Shown here: positions 45,254 through 55,483 of the stretch, piece after piece
Layout of the letters: each line of letters starts with the position of its first letter
Numbering within the stretch: the stretch's first letter is position 1
Source: Cyanodermella asteris
Lineage: Eukaryota > Ascomycota > Lecanoromycetes > Ostropales > Stictidaceae
Length of the DNA stretch: 64,000 nucleotides
NCBI GenBank assembly: GCA_900618795.1
Contig: UYJD01000016.1
Span: 503,937 to 567,936, forward strand
Direction: 5' to 3'
Translations under genes and position numbers: made by a program
The notes under the pieces: generated by a model
Databases searched by the model: none
What the model was told of the DNA's origin: nothing
Seen by the model: only the letters and a program-made list of their open reading frames with translations

Positions 45254-46267
45254 CTATCTACCTCCCGCAGCCCAGAACTCGTCAAGCGTCTCTTGTCTGA
45301 CTTCCCAAGCCCAGTGATGACAAGTCTGATGCTTGACGGGGCTGACCTCAGGACTGTCTTCATCTTCGCCATCATCCCAGACAGTCCGCACGCCAAGCTG
45401 GCCATATGTCTTCAGAAGCATACGTCTCCATCTGCCAGTTTCGCCGACACACTTCCTCCATCGACTGATTTGGCGATCATCATCGTCACACCTCCTGCCT
45501 CGAAAGAATCGCGTGTACCATTGAAACCAGCCTCTGACGTCGTGCTCGTGTCTGATCCAGCCGGCTTCCTCCCATTGTTCAATGGTCTGCCCACAAGCGA
45601 CCTTGAACTTGTTTACATCCGGGTCGTATGTGCTGGACGTCAAGAATCGTTCCACGTCCAGACCTTCGATCCATTCTTTTGGTAATTCTTGCCAATCGTC
45701 CTCTACCACTATGCCGAGCTTGCGTGATCGGACAGGCCGGTAATAGCCGCCGCCGAATGCTCCTTCTCGAAGCATTTCCGCCGGAGACTTGTTCGGCAAA
45801 AACGTCGGTGCATCCTCGAAGTGGAACGTGCCTTCAGCATCTCTGGTCGGTTCTGCTGCGGTCGGCTCCCATGTAGACCATCCTGCTTCGATTTCGGCAA
45901 CACTCGCGGATGGCACTTCGGGTTCCATCGCCTCCTCATTATCCTTGGCCTGCTCATCACTGCGCCTTATGCCAGCACCACGACTCCTGCGTCCCTTCAT
46001 CGTAAGTACGCGAGCAGAGTTACGGGAGATCTCGTCTTCATTATATGACGGACGTGGCTTGGTCTCATCCTTGAGCCGAGCACTGAGACGCGTTGGCGCT
46101 GGCGTCGGTCTGATGATTCTTCGCTTGGTCACTGCCCCTCGATTTCGCGATTGGGTTTCGGAATGCGCGGCCTCGGCCTTTGTGACAATTCTGTGCTTGA
46201 TGCTCAGCTCTTCAAGCAAGGATTTATTGCGGCGGATGTTCTCCTGCCGTGCTTCTTCATAAGACAT
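45254..46267 (-). CDS. Conserved fungal protein of unknown function
   Basis: 337 aa from an ATG. The N-terminus (SYEEARQENIRRNKSLLEEL) is of the helical type found at the start of many fungal nuclear proteins. A charged linker follows. The C-terminal half looks strongly conserved. It contains SPAEMLREGAFGGGYYRPV, then a block with W-x-G-L, CGQ-T-x-E-x-WEEAGWI, GWFQWYTRFF-GRRCDDDDRQI and GRWRRMLL. To my knowledge similar GWFQWYxRFYxGRR blocks occur in uncharacterised proteins of many fungi and some plants. The run of invariant-looking Trp, Cys, Arg and Asp residues suggests an enzyme or a nucleic-acid-binding fold, but no function can be given. Confidence 0.75.
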   Translation of the reverse strand: MSYEEARQENIRRNKSLLEELSIKHRIVTKAEAAHSETQSRNRGAVTKRRIIRPTPAPTRLSARLKDETKPRPSYNEDEISRNSARVLTMKGRRSRGAGIRRSDEQAKDNEEAMEPEVPSASVAEIEAGWSTWEPTAAEPTRDAEGTFHFEDAPTFLPNKSPAEMLREGAFGGGYYRPVRSRKLGIVVEDDWQELPKEWIEGLDVERFLTSSTYDPDVNKFKVACGQTIEQWEEAGWIRHEHDVRGWFQWYTRFFRGRRCDDDDRQISRWRKCVGETGRWRRMLLKTYGQLGVRTVWDDGEDEDSPEVSPVKHQTCHHWAWEVRQETLDEFWAAGGR

Positions 46268-47150
46268 TGTAATGTAGTAGCCTTTCGAGATATCGGAGAT
46301 CGTGATCTTGACGTATAAGCCGCGGGAGCAGCTGATATGCTGGGCCGATAGTCAATAAAGCAGTGTTGAACCAGGCCCCGATTCGACGACTGTGAAATAT
46401 CACACAGGTTCAATGGGAGGGGAGGATGACAAGAGTCGGATGTTCAGATGTTGATGAAGGACGATCAGGGTGACTTCAGTCAGAGCCCTGACATCATTTC
46501 TACCTGCCATTGGACGCGTCGACGCGCCTCAAAAGATCACGTACCAGAGCAAGCAGCCAGTATCGCGATGAGCCACTCTTATCCGAATCCCGTCGAGTAG
46601 CCCGTCCACGTAGGTTGGCTGGGGTCTAAGATCCTTGGAATATTGTCGACGAAACGACTCATGAACATCAAATTGAGCCTAACGTGCAGCTCGGGCAGTG
46701 ACTCCGATCAAAAGCCTTGGGGTGAGATTCAGCCTGAGGTTCAGGCCCTGCGATTTAACTTTCACTTGCCTCAACCCGGGCGCCCTTGACCGCTGGAGCT
46801 CTCATCCACTGCCCTTGGTCGGGGCCAAAGCGACAAAGCTTGCACGAAGAACTGGCGCAGATGACAGTCTAGACTTTGAGTCTCGGCCACGCCGTGTCAA
46901 TGAAGTCAAAGCCATCGGTGGAGCACTTGCCAATCATCGGTCAGAAAGGCCGACTTCATTGCCCACTTCACAGCACCAAAGGCGGCATCATCTGTTGCCA
47001 ACAACATGCCCGACCTTCGTCGATAACCATTGTGCAGCTGGCCTCGCAAGCTCAGCTGTGCTAGTCGTGAGGTAAGTCGGTGTATAAATTGGTCGTTGCA
47101 CCTCAATCTACTTTCTATCCGACCACTTGCACCCTACAATCAAAGTTACA
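46268..47150. other. Intergenic between divergent genes
   Basis: About 880 nt between a conserved unknown gene (-) and a small secreted protein gene (+). It ends with a TATA box for the latter. Short open frames are not convincing. Confidence 0.4.
47083..47088 (+). promoter_or_regulatory. TATA box of the small secreted protein gene
   Basis: TATAAA 63-68 nt upstream of the start codon, a suitable distance for a short 5' UTR. Few other genes in this window have so clear a TATA box, consistent with tight regulation. Confidence 0.5.
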
Positions 47151-47449
47151 ATGAAGATCTACGCTTCCGTCTTCGCAGTGTTTATTCTTGCTCTTGGAGC
47201 CACGGCTGTGCCTTCGACGCCAGTCAAACACGAGAAAGCTCGCGCCGTGAACCTTAGACCCGCCTGTACATGCCCGCCCAGCTGTCAAAGACTGCGCTGC
47301 TGTGAGCCTGGGATTTGCCGACGTGAGTGCAAGGATCACTCATTCCCTGTTTCCCAATGCTCTTTTTTTTTTCCGACGAGGGCCCCAATAATTGCAATTT
47401 CGAAGTGGAAGCTGACTTGATGGCAGCGGTAGGCTCTTCTTGCCCATAG
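47151..47449 (+). CDS. Small secreted cysteine-rich protein
   Basis: Two exons: 47151-47322 and 47427-47449. The 104 nt intron has a GTGAGT donor, a CTGAC branch site and a GGCAG acceptor. The joined frame encodes 64 aa. The first 19 residues are a clear signal peptide (MKIYASVFAVFILALGATA). A short basic propeptide-like stretch (about residues 20-37) ends near KARA. The last 27 residues hold seven cysteines with spacing C-x-C-x3-C-x4-CC-x4-C-x6-C. The size, secretion signal, dense cysteines and TATA promoter match fungal effector-like or antimicrobial-type peptides, but I recognise no family. Without splicing the frame would read on with no further cysteine pattern, which supports the intron. 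The odd cysteine number could mean one unpaired residue or a dimer. Confidence 0.65.
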
Positions 47450-48665
47450 GCCACCACGACTATCTGCAGCCATGTAGCGCATTCGAATGGGAGGAAAAGC
47501 CTGGAATCAAGATCGAGCCAACCTTGAAACCAACCGAAAGGTCTCCTAAGGCGTTCTCGAGTAATCGCTTTGTACTTTGCGGTCTATCCAGTTTAGCAAT
47601 GGACACTCGTCAATTATGCTACTTTACCAGGATATGAATCCTCCTGAGCAATATCAATGTCCTGGTACTATGCCATCTGCGAGGTTGTATTATCGCCTTG
47701 CCTGTGGACATGCACCATACACCACTCGATTTCAGGGACCTTTGTAGACTGGTTCACGAGCTGTGCTATTGTACCCCACGGACGGCTGTAGCAAGACACT
47801 GTAGCTCGCTGCCTGATACGTGCTCTCGCCACAAGTCGGGCACTGGACACCATCGGACTCGAGGCTCGCTTCGCGGTTTACTGAAGCGCGAAAGGCGGAA
47901 CTGACGTTTCGTTATATCGAAGTTCGAGTTCGGCGCTATAAGGGGACAATTAACGCCCGGTTATAGATGGTATTCCCGAAGTTTCGTCTGAGCCACGGGG
48001 AGATCATAGGAGCACTTTCCACATAAGTATGCCTTATCAGAACTCGCGGATATGCCACTGCTGTTTCCTACTGGAGCCAGAGCTTTTGATGATTTCCGGG
48101 TCTCTTTTAATCATTCAAGCTCGACATGCTGGCAGCCTGTACGATGGACGCTGCAGTATTCATCGATTTTTGGTCAGGAGCCAAGCATGCGTGACCCACA
48201 AAGCATTTACAGCCATCACAACAACATGTTCTGATAATTTTAACATGCGCGACGCGGTGAAGAGTTCTGATACATGATTCTTGGCAGAGTTTGAGGTCAA
48301 CATTCGCATTAATCAATGTCCCCCTGTGTTGAAGAAAAGATGGAGATACGCCTAGTCGTCAACCGTTTGTCAACGACTGCCTTTAGTAGTGACACGAGCC
48401 GCCACATACCTCGCTTAGCTGATCAGAACAGGGGGCTGTCTTACCCGGCGTTGGCTGGGCTTTGGACCTGCGGGGCCGCTAAGTCTTGGACGTTTGTGGT
48501 CGAAATCCCCACATCTAGGTGGCGGACGGAAACTCCGTTTCAAGGCTTGGCTAGAAAATCAGTCGAAGCTCCAGGATGCCTGAGGTTCAGGGAACGCTCT
48601 GAAGAGTGCCGCAACCAAGCTTTCAAACACAACGCTTCCCAACGTACGACCCAAATACAGGCAAG
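47450..48665. other. Intergenic, no gene recognised
   Basis: About 1.2 kb between two plus-strand genes. Only short overlapping frames are present. It should contain the CCT3 promoter. Confidence 0.4.
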
Positions 48666-50393
48666 ATGCAGGCACCTGTGGTTGTCATGAGTGAGTCCAC
48701 CTCTGTTCTCAAATGCAACAGCATCTAATTCCACGCAGACACCCAGGCCGGCGACCGGCAGGTGGGACGCAAGGCCCAGCTTTCAAATATCACAGCTGCG
48801 AAGACGTGAGCTCCACATAGAGGACACTCGATCAATAAAGGGTTTCGACTAATACACTGCAGTGTCGCCGACATTATCCGATCATGTCTCGGCCCCAAGG
48901 CTATGCTCAAGATGCTGCTCGACCCTATGGGCGGTATTGTCCTGACAAACGACGGTCACGCGATTCTCCGAGAGATTGAGGTTTCACACCCCGCTGCAAA
49001 GTCAATAATCGAATTGAGCAGAGCTCAGGACGAAGAGGTGGGAGACGGCACTACGACGGTCATCATTCTAGCAGGCGAGATCCTTGCCCGCGCTTTGCCC
49101 CAGCTGGAACGCAACATCCATCCTGTCGTGATCATTCAAGCTTTCAAACGCGCTCTATCCGACGCCCTGGAGGTTATTGACAAAATTTCTCTACCCATCG
49201 ACTTCGACGACGACGACCAGATGTACAAGCTCATTTCTTCCTCAATAGGAACCAAGTTCGTGGCTCGGTGGTCCAAACTCATGTGCAGCCTGGCTTTACA
49301 GGCGGTCCGGACAGTCAGTCATGACGCAGGTGGAGGCAACAAGGAGGTCGATATCAAAAGATACGCCCGTGTGGAGAAGATTCCTGGCGGCGAGATCGAA
49401 GACAGCACGGTTCTGGACGGCGTCATGCTGAACAAGGACATCACACACCCTAAGATGCGCAGGCGCATCGAAAACCCACGCATCGTCCTTCTTGACTGCC
49501 CTCTGGAATACAAGAAGGGCGAGTCACAGACGCAGATCGAAATCAGCAAGGATGACGACTGGAACAGGATATTGCAGATCGAGGAGGAGCAGGTCAAGTC
49601 GATGTGCGACGCTATCATTGCCATTAAGCCCGATCTGGTTATAACGGAGAAGGGAGTCAGCGACCTAGCACAGCATTTCTTGGTCAAGGCAGGCATTACA
49701 GCGCTGCGACGTGTCAGAAAGACGGACAACAACAGAGTTGCGCGCGCAGTTGGTGCTACGATTGTCAATCGGGTGGATGACATACAGGAGTCGGATGTGG
49801 GAACACTATGTGGTCTTTTCGAGATTAGCAAAATCGGCGACGAGTACTTCACCTTCTTGACAAAATGCAGAACACCGAAAGCATGCACCATCCTGCTTCG
49901 AGGCCCGTCAAAGGATATCTTGAACGAGATCGAGAGGAATTTGCAGGACGCAATGAGTGTGGCGAAGAACGTGGTCTTCCACCCGAAGTTGGCTCCTGGA
50001 GGTGGAGCTACCGAGATGGCTGTCAGTGTACGACTGTCGCAGATGGCGAGCAAGGTTGAGGGTGTCGCGCAGTGGCCTTACCGCGCAGTCGGCGAAGCCA
50101 TGACGGTCGTTGCGAGAACACTGGTACAGAACAGCGGAAGCAGCAGAATCCTTCCCGTCCTTTCTGAACTCACGGCGAAACACTCACAAGGTCTGCACAC
50201 TTGGGGCGTGGACGGCGACTCTGGCAAGGCCGTTGACATGAACGAATACGGGGTGTGGGAGCCGGAGCAGGTCAAGTTACAGAGCATCAAGACGGCGATC
50301 GAGTCGGCGTGCTTGCTGCTACGAGTGGACGATATCTGCAGCGGCAAGAAAGCGCAACAGGGCAGCGGCCCCATGGGTGGCGGCGAGGATTAG
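48666..50393 (+). CDS. CCT3: Chaperonin TCP-1/CCT subunit gamma
   Basis: Subunit of the eight-membered cytosolic ring chaperonin TRiC/CCT that folds actin, tubulin and other clients with ATP. Three exons: 48666-48690, 48739-48805 and 48863-50393. Introns are 48 and 57 nt (GTGAGT and GTGAGC donors). The joined frame is 1623 nt (540 aa), the normal length. QAGDRQVGRKAQLSNITAAK and TVADIIRSCLGPKAMLKM span the second junction. ATPase motifs follow: LTNDGHAIL and EVGDGTTTVIILAGEIL. The gamma-specific signature EVDIKRYARVEKIPGGEIE is present. The C-terminal domain has GGGATEMAVSVRL and LLRVDDI. Gamma identity is secure from the subunit-specific blocks. Confidence 0.97.
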
Positions 50394-50881
50394 ACAATAG
50401 ACAAGCAATGAAGCGGAAATGAAAACTCCTTCTTCCGTAATCTGAATCTTCCACTCGTAGTATGGTAGTCTTCACTGTCACATTCGGAGAATCTCTACAG
50501 ATGAGCAATAATGCCTACCACTTACACGTCGATCTAGTGACTATTTTTGATGGATATATATGGGATTAAGCTCAAGTACTTCGCGAGACGTGGTCGCGAT
50601 TGAGTGTTGCATTGATTGATAAAGAACGCTCAGATATGTCGACATCCATACATGCGCCACGACGTTTCCTTGGCTAACGTGTGCCTGTTGCAAATCTGTT
50701 GAAGTAATGACTCCCCATTGGAGCCATTCAACTGCCAAGCTTTCAAGCTGTGTTTACTTTGAGGGTCGCAACTTCCTCTTCGGGCGCTCTTTCCTGGCGC
50801 CAAAGCTGCCTCGAACACGCGCCAACTAATCCACAGCGAGCGCGCAGCGCGGGCACGTTGCGCTAAGCAGCATGCATTAGC
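50394..50881. other. Intergenic, no gene recognised
   Basis: About 490 nt between CCT3 and a large plus-strand gene. Expected 3' UTR and promoter; no distinct element. Confidence 0.4.
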
Positions 50882-53800
50882 ATGGAGCTCGACACTGATA
50901 TACAGAGATCCTCATCGTCCTCCCCTGACCCTCTCGGACAGCCAGACTTGAGCTCACCGCTGCGTACTCCGCGAAGTAGAAGCCGTAGCCGCCGAAGCTC
51001 TTCTCGGCGATTCGAGATCCTACACTCACCCACCCCGGCGTCCCGCAACGCGTCGAAAAGTCGCTCTCGAACGAATACACCGGCCCCAGTATTCACGAAT
51101 GAAATGACCACCCCGCGACGCTCCCCGCGAACTGGCGCGACCCGGCGACGAGAGGTGGAGAGAGCCACGGAGGAGGAAGAAGAACCGATAGACATGGCAG
51201 CGGACATGGATGTGGACGATGACTCGGACGGACCCAAATCACCAAGCCAATCTTTCCTTGGTGAGGCGACAACGACGGTTGTACCGATAAAGAGTGGCGA
51301 CGAGACGCCTAAGAGGGGAAGAAAAAGACCAGGAACTCCGCGACGGAAGGGCACGCCGGTTCCCAAGCGCAAGTGGAATGCGTTCTCCCCAGAGCTGGAT
51401 GCAGATGAAGAGCAGGAACGACGAGGCATTGGCTCGCCATCGCCAAAGCCATCTGCTGCCAGGCCTAGAAGATCACTCACAAAGACAGCGCAGGAGGATC
51501 TACTTGGTCCGCCATTGAAGCCGAATAATCGCTTATCTCCACCTTCAAATACACTGCCGGTACCCGGTGCATCGCCTGGGAAGCGACGACGAGTTGTCAG
51601 CGATGGCTCTGACGACTTCACCTACACCATTGCAGACCACACGAATGGCTCCACAACGCGCGGAAACGGCACCGGCTCAGTTCGACGAAGCCGGAAGTCA
51701 GCAATAACTCCACTCCAGCAACCCGACACGAAGACCGCTGCTTCACCACGCGTCATTTCAAGCAACTCAATGTCTTCCTCAGCACAGGTCCAGCCTTCGT
51801 ACCAACGCCTGAGCGCCTCTCTATTAGGGAAATTCCATGATCCCACCGATGAGCACGACGAGTTTGACTCAATCATGGAGAGCGAGGATTTTACGCGTGT
51901 TTCCCTATCCAACATACCGTCCGGGCAATATCTTCGGTCGCTGACAGGAGGAGCATCAGAGACAAGCGCACTTGCAAACGGTACCAGCTCTGCTAGCGAG
52001 AGGTCTGCAAACACTGCCACTACATCAGAACCACATCGGACAATGGCCACGGACCAACAAAAAGACCCTTCAACATTAGAAGAATCTGCTGTAGGAACTG
52101 GATTTCTCGCAGATTTCGGGTCTGGCACGAAACGCGCCATGAGAGACGCTCTCAGACTGGGCGATCGCCTTGCTAAACAGCAGGTTGAAGCGAAGAAAGC
52201 CGCAGCAAGCGTAGAAGAAGCTACAGGTAACGTCTGGGCTGAGCTTGCCGAGGAGGAAAGTCTGGAAGCATCAACCTCTGCACCGTCAGCTCACATTCTC
52301 TCGAACAATGCACAAGCCTTTGGTCAAAACCATACCGGAGCAGCATTTCCTAGCGACAGTCCCGAAGGCGTCAGATACCCAGAGCTTCCGCAGCAACAAC
52401 CAACCCCTGACCAGAGCGATGATCATGAAACTCAAGACGCGGGTAATGAGATGAGCTGGAAATATGACACCCCGGCAAAGGCTCGACTAGGCTTGCCCAC
52501 TCAGCTAGGTTCAAACAGTAAAGTGCCGTCAGCGGCCAAAACACCTCCTGTTCCGCCCTGGAATAGTTCGCCAGTAGTGAAGTCGGCGGGAAGCGGGCCG
52601 ACTCAGGCCGCCTATGCTGATTCGTCCCCTGACAAGCAGTTGTTCTTGGAACAGGCTGCATACGAGATGGAGGCGACAGCAGCGGATACTGCAGCTTCAC
52701 GGCGTCGAGTGTTCGCAGGCGACGGCCATGACACAGCAGAGGAAGACGGTGATGAGGAAGAGGATGAGGAAGATGTTACTGGCACTGAAGACGAAGACGA
52801 GGAGGACGCCGACAAGTACCACGATGGGGATGCGGAAGAGCCGATCGTAATCAATAGTGAAGAAGTCGGCTCCGATCTCGACAGTGACAGCGACATATCT
52901 GAAGAGCCGCCAGTCATCAGTGACGCCACAAGATCAGTCCTCGAAGACGACACGGACATATGGGCCAACGAAGCTCAAGCGAGCCTCGACGAAAGCGGCC
53001 TTCAGCAACATGATTCAAAGGATGCTCCCCAAGAACAACGGCCACCCTCAAGCCCCACTCAAATCTCTTCACCTCTCACCATGAGGGGTGCGCTTCCCCT
53101 ACCAAACACGGAGAAGTCACAACTTCCAGAGCTTGACAAAGAATTGTACCCACCACGACGCGGCAAGCTACTCAGTATGTGGCGTCGTCAGGGTGACAGC
53201 CCTGTGGTCTATAGTGACGAGCCTGAGCTGCCACCCGCGGAAGACGCAAATCAGTTGAAGACCACTCAAGGACTGAGCAGAAAACGCAAGCTTGTTACTC
53301 CGCCGGACGTCCGCAAGAAGGCCACATATAACGATGCCGATTTCTCAATACTGTCCGAATTCAAAGGCGTTGCGCTGCGCAAAAGTCCTCCGCAGACCAA
53401 TGATCCTCCCAGTTCACCTACGAAGCAAGTCAGATTCGAGAGTGAAGATCCTGAGCACCCATATCTCCCAACAACACCTGTGCAACCTACTGTGGAAGCA
53501 ATACACGAAGACGATGAAACGCCAACAGATCGGTCTCGAGACGTTGATTTTGATGACTCGACCGACTACGCTTCGGACGAGGAGTCGGAAGAGGAAGTGA
53601 GGCCAGCGAAGAGGACCAGAGTGGACCCGCCACCCAGAATCAGATGGGAGGAAAAAACGCCGACACCGCCCAGGAAAGGCTCCTGGCTCTCCGGATGGCT
53701 GCCTTCGTGGTTCAAAGCTCCTGCAGAGCCAATTTTCAGCTTTTCCTTTCCTCGCCTCGCATCCAAACCGGAGTCGCCTGAATGCTACGAGCCAACTATG

Positions 53801-54184
53801 CCTGATGGTGAATTCACCGTGGAAGACCATCACGCATTGGCGAGACTCTACGAACGCGCTAAAGACAAGCCATCCCCTGAAGCCGAAAGTGATGATGTAC
53901 TTGACCTCTTGGGTCGAGAGATCACCAGTTACGGGTGGAAGAAGCTGATCAACGCCTGGGAGCTGGGCATTGTGGAGGAGTTCCTCCAAGATCCATTCAA
54001 TGACGACCGGTTCACGCCTAAAGATATTGCAGTCAGGCTGTTTGGTATCTGGGCCGTGGACGTCCAGCAGGGCAAGACGGGCCTGGGAAACGGCACTGCC
54101 GGGTTATTCTCAAGTGACTATGTTGCGAACCAGAAGGCCGTCTTGGCCAAGGCGAAGAGAATGAGGTCCTTGGCCGCGAGCTAG
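50882..54184 (+). CDS. Large disordered, probably nuclear protein
   Basis: Single exon of 1100 codons. The N-terminus is rich in Ser/Arg and Pro with many SP and TP sites and AT-hook-like RGRKRPGTP (about residue 140), pointing to the nucleus and to phosphorylation by proline-directed kinases. Acidic runs (EEDGDEEEDEEDVTGTEDEDEEDADKY-like) lie near residues 620-645. Short conserved-looking islands include GKLLSMWRR and GSWLSGWLPSWFK. The C-terminal 120 residues are ordered (FTVEDHHALARLYERAK...LLGREITSYGWKKLINAWELGIVEEFL...AVRLFGIWAVDVQQGK). Similar proteins in ascomycetes are annotated as AT-hook or DNA-binding by composition only. No enzyme domain is seen. I do not recognise a named function. 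Confidence 0.75.
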   Translation: MELDTDIQRSSSSSPDPLGQPDLSSPLRTPRSRSRSRRSSSRRFEILHSPTPASRNASKSRSRTNTPAPVFTNEMTTPRRSPRTGATRRREVERATEEEEEPIDMAADMDVDDDSDGPKSPSQSFLGEATTTVVPIKSGDETPKRGRKRPGTPRRKGTPVPKRKWNAFSPELDADEEQERRGIGSPSPKPSAARPRRSLTKTAQEDLLGPPLKPNNRLSPPSNTLPVPGASPGKRRRVVSDGSDDFTYTIADHTNGSTTRGNGTGSVRRSRKSAITPLQQPDTKTAASPRVISSNSMSSSAQVQPSYQRLSASLLGKFHDPTDEHDEFDSIMESEDFTRVSLSNIPSGQYLRSLTGGASETSALANGTSSASERSANTATTSEPHRTMATDQQKDPSTLEESAVGTGFLADFGSGTKRAMRDALRLGDRLAKQQVEAKKAAASVEEATGNVWAELAEEESLEASTSAPSAHILSNNAQAFGQNHTGAAFPSDSPEGVRYPELPQQQPTPDQSDDHETQDAGNEMSWKYDTPAKARLGLPTQLGSNSKVPSAAKTPPVPPWNSSPVVKSAGSGPTQAAYADSSPDKQLFLEQAAYEMEATAADTAASRRRVFAGDGHDTAEEDGDEEEDEEDVTGTEDEDEEDADKYHDGDAEEPIVINSEEVGSDLDSDSDISEEPPVISDATRSVLEDDTDIWANEAQASLDESGLQQHDSKDAPQEQRPPSSPTQISSPLTMRGALPLPNTEKSQLPELDKELYPPRRGKLLSMWRRQGDSPVVYSDEPELPPAEDANQLKTTQGLSRKRKLVTPPDVRKKATYNDADFSILSEFKGVALRKSPPQTNDPPSSPTKQVRFESEDPEHPYLPTTPVQPTVEAIHEDDETPTDRSRDVDFDDSTDYASDEESEEEVRPAKRTRVDPPPRIRWEEKTPTPPRKGSWLSGWLPSWFKAPAEPIFSFSFPRLASKPESPECYEPTMPDGEFTVEDHHALARLYERAKDKPSPEAESDDVLDLLGREITSYGWKKLINAWELGIVEEFLQDPFNDDRFTPKDIAVRLFGIWAVDVQQGKTGLGNGTAGLFSSDYVANQKAVLAKAKRMRSLAAS

Positions 54185-54367
54185 TGACGATGGGGTAGGA
54201 GGAGGACAACATTGATGAGGCATGACTTTTTAGCTCACAGAGCATTTGATGAGATTAATACCCCCAGACCGCGATGTGAAACGCACGGCGTCGTCGCTCA
54301 TGGAAGAGCTTCACCTCTGCCCCGCATTCACGATCATCTAGTGCAAATTCATTTTCTCCAATCTCAC

Positions 54368-55483
54368 TCACTCCATGCCTCCCAACCTTCGTAGTCCTCC
54401 AAATATGCCCCTACTCCTGCTGCTCTCCCTCTGCGTCTCGCCTCGCAGGCTGCCTGCCCTCGACCTCTCCGTACTCCTCCGCCCAGCACGGATGCTCGCC
54501 CCCGTCCTGTCTTTCGCCTCTTGCAGCTCCTTCTCCCATCCTTCAATCACCTTCGCCCTGGCCTTCTCCTCGCTCGTTCCCCTCCAGACCGTACACAGAT
54601 CTCGTAGCTGCTTCAGCCGCTGTTCAGCCGCAGCAAGGCCCTCTGCTCCTCCTTCACCGCCTTTCCCCGGGTCCAGATGATCAAAGATTGAGGCTCGCAT
54701 TTTCGTGAGCGCTTCTTGGCCTGCAGCTTCGAGCGCGGGATCGATTGGCGGGGCGACGGAGACGAACGAGGTGGCAGAGGTGGCTTGTGTGAGGAGGGAA
54801 GGCGGTAGGGGAAAGGAGAGCGCGGCGTCGAAGGCTGAGATGACGGCCTGGAGACTTGTTCGGACGCGGTGGAGGGTGCGAAGACGAGCCAGGGCCGGTG
54901 GCGCCAGAGGATCGATGGAGTCCTCGTTGATGGAACTGGACGCCTCTGTCGTGGTCATTGTCGAACCTTTGGCGTTCTCGTCTGCATCCTCGTCCTCGTC
55001 GACTTCCTCGTCGGGTGCTGGTTTCTCATCTCCATTTCCATTGACCCCATTGCCGTCCTCGTGCGCACCATTCCGCTCCGGCACTGCTTTCTTTGGAGCT
55101 ACAAACCTGCTGACGTCCGCCGCTAATTCCGTGCCCATGACCTCCTCCAGCCCCACTGCCTCTCCGCGGAGCAATTCGACCTCGTACGCGAGCCTGCTCC
55201 CGGATCGAAGGATCTCATCGGTGAGGCTGGTGAGGGTGTCGACGAGCCGTGACTCTTGTGCCGAGAGCTGCGCTAGCTGTGTTTGGGTATGAGAGACGAG
55301 GTCCGGGAGACTGGCGGATTTGGAAGGGATGATGGGCTGTTGGGTGGTGGCGATGCCGAGGGGTGGGAGGGCGGAGTTTAGGTAGGCGGTGGGGTCAAAG
55401 GTAGGTGCGATGAAGGGCGCCAGGACGGGGTCGGAAGTATGAGCTGAGGCGGGCTTCGCAGGCTCTTTGCTTCGATTGCTCAT
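54368..55483 (-). CDS. Conserved oligomeric Golgi subunit 7-like protein
   Basis: 371 aa. The N-terminal 120 residues resemble fungal Cog7: FDPTAYLNSALPPLG, then LPDLVSHTQTQLAQLSAQES, a helical TLTSLTDEILRSGSRLAYEVELLRGEA segment and a second helical block (ALARLRTLHRVRTSLQAVISAFDAA). These fit the rod-like helical subunits that tether vesicles at the Golgi. An acidic insert lies between the two. The C-terminus is Arg/Ser-rich and disordered, ending IFGGLRRLGGME. The assignment is by overall pattern, not by a diagnostic motif, so Cog7-like is offered at moderate confidence. It converges with the large disordered protein gene with about 180 nt between stop codons. Confidence 0.55.
   Translation of the reverse strand: MSNRSKEPAKPASAHTSDPVLAPFIAPTFDPTAYLNSALPPLGIATTQQPIIPSKSASLPDLVSHTQTQLAQLSAQESRLVDTLTSLTDEILRSGSRLAYEVELLRGEAVGLEEVMGTELAADVSRFVAPKKAVPERNGAHEDGNGVNGNGDEKPAPDEEVDEDEDADENAKGSTMTTTEASSSINEDSIDPLAPPALARLRTLHRVRTSLQAVISAFDAALSFPLPPSLLTQATSATSFVSVAPPIDPALEAAGQEALTKMRASIFDHLDPGKGGEGGAEGLAAAEQRLKQLRDLCTVWRGTSEEKARAKVIEGWEKELQEAKDRTGASIRAGRRSTERSRAGSLRGETQRESSRSRGIFGGLRRLGGME

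Noticed and set aside
49319-50053. 244-codon minus-strand frame within CCT3
   Set aside because: Antisense shadow of a highly conserved coding exon.
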